A stretch of DNA of 64,000 nt from Lachnospiraceae bacterium (GTDB lineage: Bacteria; Bacillota; Clostridia; Lachnospirales; Lachnospiraceae): positions 1-64,000 of the forward strand of contig JAEEYF010000030.1 in NCBI GenBank assembly GCA_016291655.1, given 5' to 3'. A program made the translations under genes and the position numbers. How positions within the stretch are numbered: position 1 is the first letter of the stretch; each line of letters opens with the position of its first letter. Below the pieces are notes generated by a model, which had not been told where the DNA came from, ran no database searches, and saw nothing but the letters and a program-made list of their open reading frames with translations. This document shows, one piece after another, positions 8,693 to 17,267 of this stretch.

Positions 8693-9415
8693 ATGAAAAA
8701 GAACCTATTGATTGTGCTGGCACTTGTTTGTTCTTTGTGCTTGGGAACAAAGACAGCTTATGCGGCTCCCAGCCCTACGGCAGAGGATACAACGATCCTT
8801 GCTGAGGCAGTTAAAGTAGACACCGAAACGGGAACAGCTGAGGCGCTCGGACTTGATATCATCACCGATGCCAACAATGCAGCCAGAAAGCTTGTAGCGG
8901 ACATCATCGCTAAGGCACAGACTTCAACAGAGGGTGTTGTTTCCGAAGACGGAACACTCGTACTTGCAGAGGATGGAACTCCTCTCGGAACATCGGCAGA
9001 ACCTGAACTTCTTGCAGCATTTGATTTCACACCTGCAGAGAGCGTTAAAGCCGAGATCGAGAAAAAGGGTAAAGTATCTGTTACTTTCGAAGTAGAAGAT
9101 GTTAAGTCGGGAGATTGCGTAAAGCTTCTTCACTTCCTTGAAGCTAAGAATGAATGGGAAACCATCGATCCTACATCCGTAAAGGATGGTAAGGTTACAG
9201 CAACCTTCACAAGCTTTTCACCTATCGTTATCGTAAAGCTTACACCTGAAGTTGCAAAGCTTGACAATCAGGCTAAGGGAGCAAATATCTATGTTATCAT
9301 AGCTATCTCTCTCATCGCGATTGCAGCTATCGCAGTTGTCTTTGCATTCGGCAACAAGCAGAGACTTGTAAAGAAAGTTAATCCTACAGGAGCTACAAAA
9401 GTTCAGAAGAAGTAA
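8693..9415 (+). CDS. Exported protein with C-terminal membrane anchor, function unknown
   Basis: 240 residues. A signal peptide of about 24 residues ends AYA. The mature part has an acidic N-terminal half and a beta-rich segment (KGKVSVTFEVEDVKSGD). A hydrophobic helix at about 198-218 and a short basic tail follow, so it should be anchored with its bulk outside. There is no LPXTG motif. The ribosome site is strong (AGGAGG, 8681-8686) and a good terminator follows. As last gene of the polysaccharide block it could be an attachment target or surface partner of the LCP enzyme; that is speculation. Confidence 0.65.
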   Translation: MKKNLLIVLALVCSLCLGTKTAYAAPSPTAEDTTILAEAVKVDTETGTAEALGLDIITDANNAARKLVADIIAKAQTSTEGVVSEDGTLVLAEDGTPLGTSAEPELLAAFDFTPAESVKAEIEKKGKVSVTFEVEDVKSGDCVKLLHFLEAKNEWETIDPTSVKDGKVTATFTSFSPIVIVKLTPEVAKLDNQAKGANIYVIIAISLIAIAAIAVVFAFGNKQRLVKKVNPTGATKVQKK

Positions 9416-9452
9416 TCTTTAAGGATAACATTGACTAATCAGAAAAAAAACG

Positions 9453-9482
9453 GGAACACAGCAAACGCTGTGTTCCTTTTTC
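9453..9482 (+). terminator. Intrinsic terminator
   Basis: GGAACACAGC (9453-9462), AAAC loop, GCTGTGTTCC (9467-9476), then TTTTT. It ends the polysaccharide-regulation operon. Confidence 0.9.
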
Positions 9483-9553
9483 TATGTCGAAATATAAACT
9501 CCAATCAGTAACTTAAAGTCAATTAACGTAAGAGTAAACCTTACAGTTAATAC

Positions 9554-9583
9554 GTGACATGGGCAAGTATATTATGGTAGAAT
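9554..9583 (+). promoter_or_regulatory. Probable promoter of the thioesterase gene
   Basis: GTGACA (9554-9559), an 18-bp spacer and TAGAAT (9578-9583), 35 bp before the start codon. Confidence 0.5.
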
Positions 9584-9617
9584 AGGTTTCAGATTTTTTA
9601 AAAAGTGAGGCGTAGAA

Positions 9618-10319
9618 ATGTACGAATACACAGGGAGAGTCAGATACAGCGAATGTGACAGGTTTGGAAAACTCAGTACGGCGGGGGTCATCAACTATCT
9701 GCAGGATACGGCGACTCTTCATTCCGAAGACAAAAAAGTGGGACTTGCTTACCTTGCGGAACACAACATCGGCTGGGTGGTTACAAATTATACCATGCGG
9801 ATCCGGGAGCTTCCCAAAATGGGGGACAGGATCACGATAAGGACCTATCCACACAGCATGAGGGCATGCGTTGCATACAGAAGCTTTGAAATGTTGAACG
9901 GTAAAGGAGAAAGATTTGCGGAAGTGATCTCAACCTGGGCGCTCATGAACATTAAAGAAATGAAGCCCGTCAAGGTGACGGATGAAATGCTCGCTGCGTA
10001 TGATCCGCTCATCTGCCCGGATTTCTCTCCGAATTCTGTGAAGCTAAAGGCTGAAGCCAACGGAGAAAAGGTCGGGGAATTTGTGGTAACGGAGGCGGAG
10101 ATCGATACGAACGGGCATATGAATAACGGAGCCTATGCAAGGATTGCGGAAAAATTTCTGCCCGAAGACGTGAAGTTTGAGAATATGGTTTATTCTTTTA
10201 AGAAGATGCTTTTCTTGGATGATAAGGCAGAGATCTTCAAGGCTGTCACAACGGACGGAAGTATACAGGTTCAGTTCATGAAGAACGGAGAGCAGATCTT
10301 TTTGGCTCAATTTAATTAA
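9618..10319 (+). CDS. Acyl-ACP thioesterase
   Basis: A 233-residue double hotdog-fold enzyme that releases fatty acids from acyl carrier protein. The N-terminal hotdog shows RVRYSECDRFGKLS and NYLQDTATLHSED; the second domain has EAEIDTNGHMNNGAYARIAE, the NGHMNN pattern typical of FatA/FatB-like bacterial thioesterases. It is a stand-alone gene with its own promoter, converging on the ABC exporter genes. It may set acyl chain supply for membrane remodelling or fatty acid release. Confidence 0.85.
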   Translation: MYEYTGRVRYSECDRFGKLSTAGVINYLQDTATLHSEDKKVGLAYLAEHNIGWVVTNYTMRIRELPKMGDRITIRTYPHSMRACVAYRSFEMLNGKGERFAEVISTWALMNIKEMKPVKVTDEMLAAYDPLICPDFSPNSVKLKAEANGEKVGEFVVTEAEIDTNGHMNNGAYARIAEKFLPEDVKFENMVYSFKKMLFLDDKAEIFKAVTTDGSIQVQFMKNGEQIFLAQFN

Positions 10320-10323
10320 AAAA

Positions 10324-10361
10324 AGCGGCTGCCTGGCTGATGCCCGACAACCGTTATTTTT
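10324..10361. terminator. Likely terminator between convergent genes
   Basis: An imperfect stem (AGCGG.TG against CA.CCGTT, with an inner GGC/GCC) is flanked by A-rich sequence on the left and TTATTTTT on the right, so it could serve both strands. The right edge reaches the stop codon of the ABC gene on the minus strand. Confidence 0.5.
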
Positions 10362-12138
10362 ATGCAATGTCTTCCATTTGTGAAGTGTAGAGCCTGTAGT
10401 AAGCACCTTTCTTTGCAAGGAGCTCTTCATGGGTCCCGCATTCCTGAATGCCGCCGTCAGAGATATAAAGGATCTTGTCGCAATTCTTTATGGTGGACAG
10501 ACGGTGAGCGATAATGAAGGAAGTTCTGCCCTTAAGCATATTGTTGAGACCCTGCTGGAGTGCTCGCTCGGTTTGTACATCGATGGAGGAAGTGGCTTCA
10601 TCCAGTATAAGTATCTGAGGATCCGAGAGCAGGGTTCTGGCAAAGGATACAAGCTGCTTCTGACCCTGGGAAAGAACGGAGCCACGCTCCTTAACTTCAG
10701 TCTGATAGCCATCCTGCATATTCTCTATGAAGGGATCCGCACAGACCACCTTACTTGCATTCCTGATCTCGTCAAGAGTGGCATCAAGCTTACCGTAGCG
10801 TATGTTATCCTCTATGGTTCCCGAGAAGATGAAGCTGTCCTGAAGCATTATGCCCAGCTGGGAACGAAGGGACTCAATGGTCACCTTGGAAACATCGTGG
10901 CCGTCGATAAGGACCTGACCCCGGTTCGCATCATAGAATCTGGAGATCAGGTTGACGATAGTACTCTTTCCGGCTCCTGTGGGACCGACGAGAGCTATGC
11001 TTTCGCCGGGATTGGCGGTGAAGGAAAGGTTGTTGAGTATGGTATGACCTTCTTCGTATGCAAAGGTAACGTTTTTAAATTCAACCTTACCTTTAATGGG
11101 AGGAAGGATTTCCGCATCTTCAGCATCGTCAATATCCACGGGTTCATCGAGAGTTTCGAAGATACGCTCGAGGTAGGCGATATTGTTCAGGAAATTGTTG
11201 AATATATTTCCGAGGTTCATAATAGGCTGCCAGAAACGTGCCGCATATGAGGAGATCGCAATAATGGTACCTGCGGTGTAATGACCGTTGGCAAATACGA
11301 TCAGACCGAAGATGTATATGCATGCCCGGATAATGACGGAAATGTTATCGATTCCGGGCCAGATGAGGTTGGAGTAGGAAACCGCCCGCATCCAGGCCTT
11401 CTTGCAACGACCGGAAAGACCTGCGAAGATCTCGGCGTTTTCATCTTCTCTGGCGAAGATCTGGGTTACTCTCGCACCTACAATGTTTTCCTGGAGGTAG
11501 GCGTTGAGGTTTGAATTTTTGTTGGAAACCTGCTGCCATGCCCTGCGCTGCTTGTTTTTGATCCAAAGGAGGAAAACGGCAAGTATGGGAACGCCGGCCA
11601 GGACTACAAGAGAGAGCTTTACATCCACGATAAACATGAAGATGATTATGAATATCAGGTTAAAGATCTCGAGTATGAGGTTGATGAGGCTGTTCGAAAG
11701 CATATCCGAAACAGAGTTTACGTAGTTTACGACACGTACCAGTATCTTGCCGTGAGGGCGATTGTCATAGTACTTGAAGGACAGCTTCTGCAAGTGAGAG
11801 AAAAGATCCTTTCTGATGTCATATATGATGCTCTGGCCGACCTTGGTCATGATACGTGACCGGAAGGTGGTGAACAGAACGCTGACCGCGGTGCAGGCTA
11901 TGAGAAGACCGGCAAGGATCAAAAGCATAGGCTTGTTGCCCTCGGGAATAGCCTCATCCAGAGCTTTTTGCTGGAAGAGAGGCGAAAACAGACCGGCAAT
12001 GGCACCGAGTGCGCTCAATGAAAGTGCAAAGAGCATCTTTTTGTAATACTTTTTAACATAAACCCAGGAACGGAGCAGATGCTTGACGTTAAAGGGGGTT
12101 TCGAGCAGTTCGTCTTCTTTGTAAGTATTTCTTGCCAT
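10360..12138 (-). CDS. ABC exporter half-transporter, catalytic subunit of a heterodimer
   Basis: 592 residues: a six-helix exporter domain (about 25-320) then the nucleotide-binding domain. Walker A is GPTGAGKST near 385, Walker B ILILDEAT with its catalytic Glu, and the His switch AHRLST is intact. The signature reads LSQGQKQ rather than LSGGQ, as is common in heterodimeric multidrug exporters. Its start shares one base with the stop of the upstream partner (TAATG). Together they should form a BmrCD/LmrCD/TM287-288-type exporter for drugs, lipids or peptides. The substrate cannot be read from sequence. Confidence 0.85.
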   Translation of the reverse strand: MARNTYKEDELLETPFNVKHLLRSWVYVKKYYKKMLFALSLSALGAIAGLFSPLFQQKALDEAIPEGNKPMLLILAGLLIACTAVSVLFTTFRSRIMTKVGQSIIYDIRKDLFSHLQKLSFKYYDNRPHGKILVRVVNYVNSVSDMLSNSLINLILEIFNLIFIIIFMFIVDVKLSLVVLAGVPILAVFLLWIKNKQRRAWQQVSNKNSNLNAYLQENIVGARVTQIFAREDENAEIFAGLSGRCKKAWMRAVSYSNLIWPGIDNISVIIRACIYIFGLIVFANGHYTAGTIIAISSYAARFWQPIMNLGNIFNNFLNNIAYLERIFETLDEPVDIDDAEDAEILPPIKGKVEFKNVTFAYEEGHTILNNLSFTANPGESIALVGPTGAGKSTIVNLISRFYDANRGQVLIDGHDVSKVTIESLRSQLGIMLQDSFIFSGTIEDNIRYGKLDATLDEIRNASKVVCADPFIENMQDGYQTEVKERGSVLSQGQKQLVSFARTLLSDPQILILDEATSSIDVQTERALQQGLNNMLKGRTSFIIAHRLSTIKNCDKILYISDGGIQECGTHEELLAKKGAYYRLYTSQMEDIA

Positions 12139-13946
12139 TATGCTTCACCTGCCTTTCCAAACTCCTCTTCGCCCGTTTGAAGGGTAACAAGGCTGTGGTA
12201 GTAGCCGTGTTTTTTAACAAGTTCTTCATGGGTTCCGACTTCCATTATATGACCGTTCTGAAGAACCATGATCTTATCTGCGTTTTTGGTGGTTGATATT
12301 CTTTGGGCAATGATGATCTTGGTGCAGGGGAAATCCAGGTTCCTGAGGCCTTCCTGTATCTCCTTTTCCGTTTCCATATCAACAGCCGAAGTGGTGTCAT
12401 CGAGGATAAGGATCGAAGGACGGATGGCAAGAGCTCTTGCAAGGGAGATCCTTTGCTTCTGTCCGCCGGAAAGTCCGACTCCTCTTTCGCCGATTATGGT
12501 TTCGTAACCCTCGGGCATCTTTGCTATAAAATCGGAAGCTGCGGAATAGCGGGCAAACTTAACGACCTCATTTTTGGGGAGTTGTTCGTCGCCGTATGCT
12601 ATGTTACCGTCAATGGTGTCCGAATAGAGAAGGACATCCTGAGTTGCAAGACCGATGTTCTTTCTGAGCTGATGGAGCTTCAGCTCTCTTACATCGTGAC
12701 CGTCAACAAGAACCTGTCCGCCGGTCACTTCGTAGAAACGGGGGATGAGATGGATCAGCGAAGTTTTTCCGCAGCCTGTCTCTCCCATAATAGCCAGTGT
12801 TTCACCGGGTTCCACCGTGAAGGAGATATGCTCCAGTACGGGGAGTTTTCCGTCTTCATATTTAAAGCTTACATCTTTAAATTCCACCTTACCCTTGAAT
12901 CTGTCGGGAAGATCGAGGGCATTGGGTGCATCCTTGATCTTGGGTTCGGAGTAGTAGATCTCCATTATTTTGGCGGATGCGGCTTTGAAGCGCTGAAATT
13001 CGTTCATAATGGAACCTAAGTTTCTCATGGGGTTCGCAATAGCCCAGATCAAACCGGAAAAGGCAGCGAATTCGCCGACCGTAAGTCTTCCGTCTATAAT
13101 GAAAAAGCCTCCGATCACAAGCAAAATGATGGGCATCATATTTGCAAAGGTTTCTATAGCCGGATAATACTTGAGCCAGATCAGAGCCGTCTTCTTGTTG
13201 GTCTCGCTGTATTCGGTATTACCCCGGTCAAATTTCTCAATCTCATATTTTTCACGTGCAAATGCTTTTACCACGCGGTTTCCGGAAATGTTTTCCTGAG
13301 CATTGGTGTTGAGACCGGATAACTTTTCACGAAGAAGTGCGTGCTTCGGACCCACATCCTTTCTGAACTTCAGAATAACAATGAAGATCAGGGGCGAGAT
13401 CACAAGGAGGATGGAGGCAAGCAGGCTGTCCATGAAGAAGAAATAGATCATGGTTGATGTGTACAGTGCCACGGATTCTATGATCGTCTTAATTACCCAG
13501 GCTATCATATGCCTTACCGCATCCAGGTCTCCGGTCATTCGTGTCATAAGGTCTCCCGTGCGGAAGGTGTTGTAGAAGTTCATATCCTGCCGCTGTACCT
13601 TGTCATAAAGAACATTCCTTATTCTATAAAGGAACCATTGGGAGTTGCCTTCAAAGATCATGCCGGTGGCATAGACGATTACAGTACGCACCAGGGTGAG
13701 ACCGACCATTGCGGCTATATAGATAAAGAACAGCCGACGGTTGTGTTCGAGGTTGTAGGCAGCATCCGGACCGCTTATGAAGGTGTCGATGAGTTTGGCA
13801 ACAAAAAAGGGAATGGTCAACTGCAATACATTGAATGTAATGGAGCCCATAATTCCCAGTCCGTAAAACGCGCGCCTGCCTTTGAGGTTTGTCCATACCC
13901 ATTTGAGTCGTGAATGCTCTTGAGTAGAAGGGGATCGCTTTTCCAT
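12138..13946 (-). CDS. ABC exporter half-transporter, degenerate-site subunit
   Basis: 602 residues with the same exporter layout. The nucleotide-binding domain has Walker A GETGCGKTS near 395 and an intact signature LSGGQKQR. In Walker B the catalytic Glu is replaced by Asp (ILILDDTT), and the His switch is Gln (AQRIST). These are exactly the changes of the non-hydrolysing site in asymmetric ABC exporters; the partner gene supplies the catalytic residues. It is first of the two-gene operon, read leftward from the 13947-14255 gap. Confidence 0.85.
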   Translation of the reverse strand: MEKRSPSTQEHSRLKWVWTNLKGRRAFYGLGIMGSITFNVLQLTIPFFVAKLIDTFISGPDAAYNLEHNRRLFFIYIAAMVGLTLVRTVIVYATGMIFEGNSQWFLYRIRNVLYDKVQRQDMNFYNTFRTGDLMTRMTGDLDAVRHMIAWVIKTIIESVALYTSTMIYFFFMDSLLASILLVISPLIFIVILKFRKDVGPKHALLREKLSGLNTNAQENISGNRVVKAFAREKYEIEKFDRGNTEYSETNKKTALIWLKYYPAIETFANMMPIILLVIGGFFIIDGRLTVGEFAAFSGLIWAIANPMRNLGSIMNEFQRFKAASAKIMEIYYSEPKIKDAPNALDLPDRFKGKVEFKDVSFKYEDGKLPVLEHISFTVEPGETLAIMGETGCGKTSLIHLIPRFYEVTGGQVLVDGHDVRELKLHQLRKNIGLATQDVLLYSDTIDGNIAYGDEQLPKNEVVKFARYSAASDFIAKMPEGYETIIGERGVGLSGGQKQRISLARALAIRPSILILDDTTSAVDMETEKEIQEGLRNLDFPCTKIIIAQRISTTKNADKIMVLQNGHIMEVGTHEELVKKHGYYHSLVTLQTGEEEFGKAGEA

Positions 13947-14255
13947 AGTATTTTCCTCTCGTTGTTCTTATAAACACATATTATTTGCTGTAAATACATA
14001 ATATTTGTCAAAAAAAACAATATTAGTAAAAATATGGCAAAAAACATGTAGTTTGTTGTTAAAACAACAAAAAACTGTTAGCGTATTGTACCATTATAAC
14101 CATTTAAATACAATAGGAAAAATAATTGATTTTAACTAAAATTTCGGTAAAAAGTTATAAAAAGGGTTTATTTAAGCCTTGAAAATTGATATAAATATAA
14201 GAGAGATAAGGGCTTAATTTCTGACAAATTCATATACCCGAAAGGATCATTGAAG
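13947..14255. other. AT-rich divergent promoter region
   Basis: A 309-bp gap between the divergent ABC exporter operon and the chemoreceptor gene. It is very AT-rich and must hold both promoters, but no pair of -35/-10 boxes stands out. A short perfect palindrome, TTTGTTGTT/AACAACAAA (14052-14071), may be an operator. A related GTTGTAAAAACAAC motif lies just after the chemoreceptor gene (15735-15748). Confidence 0.4.
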
Positions 14256-15731
14256 ATGAAGCAGAAAGATGTAAAGTTTAGGAGCAACAGGGCGGTATTT
14301 CTGGTATGGACACTGGTAGTGGTTATTCTGGTGGTTGCCAATTTCCTGGAGGTTGTCAAACACAACCATACAATGGACTGGTTCATAAGGTTTATTCTTG
14401 TTATGGCTGTAACCTTTTTGCCCGGACAGGTAGAATACATACGGACAAAGGGCGAAAGTAACCTGTTTAAGTATCTTATAGCAGTGGGGTACCCCATCTT
14501 TTGCGCATATTGCCTGTATATGGCCAATACGGGTGTGGCTTCGATGTATCTGTATCCTGTTTTTGCCCTGGTACTGTTGTATCTTGAAGAAAGGGTTGTT
14601 TTCATTATGGGCGGGCTCAACGTTTTATGCAGCCTTATTGTGCTTATAATGAAACTGAAAACTGTCGGTGACGGGAAAGCCATACTTATCACCGAATATG
14701 AGATCATTTTTGCATGTGGCATTGTTACTTCACTCGGAGTCACAGTCGGGTTGAGAATAATCCGCAGCAACAATGAAGCAAAGCTTTCCGAGGTGGCAAA
14801 GCTTTCCGAAGAGGCAGAGATCAAGAGCAAGGCGATAGTTTCCGCAAGTGCCGAAGCAGAAAAGAGGATGCAGGATATCGAAAAGGCAGCGGATGAAAAC
14901 ACGATCAGTATGAAGAGCATGGCTCAGACAATGAATGATATCAGCGGAGCCATTACAAATATAGCGGACAATGTTCAGGATGAAGCCAATGCCATGAGCA
15001 ATGCCAACAAGAGAATGGAACTCATAAAGAATAATGCGGAAGAATTGACTAAGACCGTGACAGCTATTCAGGACAGCAATGAGTCAAATGCCAAAAAGAT
15101 CTCAGGTATCAACTCGCAGGCCACAGAACTTCTCGAGAAGTCTGCGATCACAAAACAGAAGGTTGATGATGTTCGTGAGCTTGCCACAAGAGTTACCGAG
15201 GTTATCGGAGTCATAAGGCAGATCTCCGGTAAAACCAACCTCCTCGCGCTTAACGCATCCATAGAAGCAGCAAGAGCGGGCGAAGCCGGAAAAGGTTTTG
15301 CGGTTGTTGCGGAAGAGATCCGTGCACTTGCAGAAAGCACCAACAATTCGGTTGTGGAAATAGAGGAAAGCATAACAAAGCTCAATGAGTCCTGTGACAT
15401 TGCATCCGCAAGCATGGATGAAAGCGTTGTAGCGATCAATGAGCAGACGGAAAGCATTACCGAGATCGATTCGGCTATTCAGGAAGAAGCTGCTGCGATG
15501 AGACACATTTCCGACGAGATCAATTCGATCAGCAACGAGATCGTTAACGTAGCCGCTGCAAACAACAGCATTACCGAGCAGACAAACAATATTTCGGCAG
15601 TGACCGAAGAGATCACCGCAAGTGCGGAGAGTGCCGCGACCATGAGCAATGAAGTGAAGAGGATGACCGAAGGTATTCTTGAGAATATCAAGATCACCAA
15701 TACCGAATTGGAAAAATTAAAACAGATATAG
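14256..15731 (+). CDS. Methyl-accepting chemotaxis protein with a multi-helix membrane sensor
   Basis: 491 residues from ATG 14256 (AAAGGA at 14241-14246; an in-frame TTG 6 bp earlier is too close to it). The N-terminal 180 residues hold about six hydrophobic helices and no large extracellular ligand domain. The rest is the long helical signalling hairpin, with tip sequence [20 protein letters not shown] followed by [13 protein letters not shown]. No HAMP domain is evident. It should signal to CheA/CheW; the membrane domain may sense a lipid-soluble or membrane cue. It is a lone gene with no chemotaxis neighbours. Confidence 0.9.
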   Translation: MKQKDVKFRSNRAVFLVWTLVVVILVVANFLEVVKHNHTMDWFIRFILVMAVTFLPGQVEYIRTKGESNLFKYLIAVGYPIFCAYCLYMANTGVASMYLYPVFALVLLYLEERVVFIMGGLNVLCSLIVLIMKLKTVGDGKAILITEYEIIFACGIVTSLGVTVGLRIIRSNNEAKLSEVAKLSEEAEIKSKAIVSASAEAEKRMQDIEKAADENTISMKSMAQTMNDISGAITNIADNVQDEANAMSNANKRMELIKNNAEELTKTVTAIQDSNESNAKKISGINSQATELLEKSAITKQKVDDVRELATRVTEVIGVIRQISGKTNLLALNASIEAARAGEAGKGFAVVAEEIRALAESTNNSVVEIEESITKLNESCDIASASMDESVVAINEQTESITEIDSAIQEEAAAMRHISDEINSISNEIVNVAAANNSITEQTNNISAVTEEITASAESAATMSNEVKRMTEGILENIKITNTELEKLKQI

Positions 15732-15770
15732 AATTGTTGTAAAAACAACATACTTTTAACCAAAAAAGAT

Positions 15771-15776
15771 TATAAT
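15771..15776 (+). promoter_or_regulatory. Possible -10 box of trxA
   Basis: TATAAT 33 bp before the trxA start. No convincing -35 box is seen at the right distance. A GTTGTAAAAACAAC palindrome lies at 15735-15748. Confidence 0.35.
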
Positions 15777-15808
15777 AAGGCTAAAGTTAATGAACGGAGG
15801 AAAAATAA

Positions 15809-16120
15809 ATGGAAGTTTTACATTTAAATAACGATGAGTTTCAGAAGGAAGTTTTACAGTCTCCCGTTCCGGTACTGGTAGACTTTTGGGCTACATGGTG
15901 CGGTCCCTGCCGTGCATTTGCTCCCACTCTTGAAAAGCTCGCTGCTGAGAGCACAGGAGATTTTAAGGTTGCTAAAGTTGATGTGGATGAAAACGAAGAA
16001 CTGGCCGCGGAGTACGGGATCCAGAGCATCCCTACGGTAATTGTTTTTAAGGACGGAAAGCCTTCCTTCAGAAACGTTGGAGCACTTCCTCTCGGAGCAC
16101 TTCTTGAGCAGGTAAGATGA
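15809..16120 (+). CDS. trxA: Thioredoxin
   Basis: A 103-residue cytoplasmic thiol-disulfide carrier. It has the classical active site WCGPC (Trp30, Cys31, Cys34) and the cis-Pro segment SIPTVIVFKDG. Length and fold match standard thioredoxin. The ribosome site GGAGG precedes the ATG. It is a single-gene unit bounded by a terminator at 16138-16165. It would reduce, among others, MsrA (encoded at 53.0 kb). Confidence 0.95.
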   Translation: MEVLHLNNDEFQKEVLQSPVPVLVDFWATWCGPCRAFAPTLEKLAAESTGDFKVAKVDVDENEELAAEYGIQSIPTVIVFKDGKPSFRNVGALPLGALLEQVR

Positions 16121-16137
16121 TCATAATCGAAACCGAA

Positions 16138-16165
16138 AGACAGTCTCAAAGGAGGCTGTCTTTTT
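16138..16165 (+). terminator. Intrinsic terminator of trxA
   Basis: AGACAGTCTC (16138-16147), AAAG loop, GAGGCTGTCT (16152-16161) with one G-U pair, then TTTTT. Confidence 0.85.
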
Positions 16166-16208
16166 ATGCCGTACCGTTCACATCCGCTATCGAACGGTAA
16201 CAGGCTGA

Positions 16209-16237
16209 TTGACAAAAAGGTAATAAGCATATAAAAT
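16209..16237 (+). promoter_or_regulatory. Promoter of the DUF1295 gene
   Basis: TTGACA (16209-16214), a 17-bp spacer and TAAAAT (16232-16237). Confidence 0.7.
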
Positions 16238-16293
16238 AGATTTTGTTCGGTTTATGTATACGGCATATGGGAGCCGCGGAGGGAGGATAACGT

Positions 16294-17136
16294 ATGTTTC
16301 CGGCACAGTGGTGGATCATTTTACTGGTAGCGCTGGTTTTAAATAGTGTTGGGTTTAAAAAATATGTGTGGTTTATGACCATTGGTTACGGTCTTTCGAT
16401 AGGAGGCATTAGTCTTTGCCTGTTGGTGATGTCGATCACGAAAAATCAATTCAGCGGTTGGTATTTGGCATTGTGTCTGTTATTGATGATCTATGGTTTT
16501 AGGCTTGCATGTGTACTGTTATTAAGAGAAAAAAGGAGCACGCCCGAAAAGAAAAAGAATGTGGGGAATGCAAGTAAAAGCGTTTCTGTTACGGGTCTTA
16601 TAACGATGTGGCTTCTTGACTCGGTTGCTTTTTTTGCAATGATGTCCCCTGTTTTTTATCGCCTTGCCAACGGCAAGACCGGTGTGAACGGCGCGGATAC
16701 TTATATCGGGATTACATTTGTGGCCTTAGGCATAGTTATAGAGGTCATCTCAGAGTATCAAAAATATGTTCAAAAGCATGAGAATCCGGGACTTCCCGCT
16801 ATGAGAGGCATATACAGATACAGCCGATGCCCGGACTACTTCGGAGAGATCCTCGTATGGACGGGAGTTTTTGTCAGCGGTCTCAAGACAAACCAGGGAG
16901 CTCAGTGGCTGATCGCCCTGATCGGATATGCATCGATCATTTATCTCATGGCAAACGGCGCAAAGCGTATCGAAGCTCAGCAGCTCAGATACTTCGGAAA
17001 TGACAGCAGATATATGGAGTATGTCAGCAAGACTCCTGTGCTGATCCCGTTTCTTCCGGTCTATCATCTTGTTAAAACAGAAAAACCGGAGAAAAAGAAT
17101 CTTAAAACAGAGAAGAGCCCCGAAACAGAGGGATAA
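16294..17136 (+). CDS. DUF1295 / steroid 5-alpha-reductase-like membrane protein
   Basis: 280 residues with about seven hydrophobic segments. The C-terminal part shows the family signature: RGIYRYSRCPDYFGEILVWTG, then AKRIEAQQLRYFG and YMEYVSKTPVLIP. This resembles isoprenylcysteine carboxyl methyltransferase and 5-alpha-reductase C-terminal domains, which bind SAM or NADPH over a membrane substrate. The actual bacterial reaction is unknown. It is a single gene with its own promoter and terminator. The last 20 residues are Lys/Glu-rich. Confidence 0.75.
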   Translation: MFPAQWWIILLVALVLNSVGFKKYVWFMTIGYGLSIGGISLCLLVMSITKNQFSGWYLALCLLLMIYGFRLACVLLLREKRSTPEKKKNVGNASKSVSVTGLITMWLLDSVAFFAMMSPVFYRLANGKTGVNGADTYIGITFVALGIVIEVISEYQKYVQKHENPGLPAMRGIYRYSRCPDYFGEILVWTGVFVSGLKTNQGAQWLIALIGYASIIYLMANGAKRIEAQQLRYFGNDSRYMEYVSKTPVLIPFLPVYHLVKTEKPEKKNLKTEKSPETEG

Positions 17137-17137
17137 C

Positions 17138-17170
17138 AAAAATGTACGCATTCATTTGCGTACATTTTTT
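17138..17170 (+). terminator. Intrinsic terminator
   Basis: AAATGTACGCA (17140-17150) pairs with TGCGTACATTT (17157-17167) and runs into T6. The flanking A run would let it work in both directions. Confidence 0.85.
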
Positions 17171-17195
17171 ATATACATTGCATAAAATGATATGT

Positions 17196-17201
17196 TATAA
17201 T
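17196..17201 (+). promoter_or_regulatory. Possible -10 box of the serpin operon
   Basis: TATAAT 67 bp before the serpin start. The -35 is unclear (TACATT with a 16-bp gap). Confidence 0.35.
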
Positions 17202-17267
17202 AATAAGACACCTAAAAATCGCAATCCTTACGATAGGTGAAAAAAAAAGAAAGGGGTAGTCACAGGA

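Noticed and set aside
10429-11250. 273-codon plus-strand frame opposite the ABC exporter ATPase domain
   Set aside because: Antisense shadow of a conserved nucleotide-binding domain; no start signals or family resemblance.
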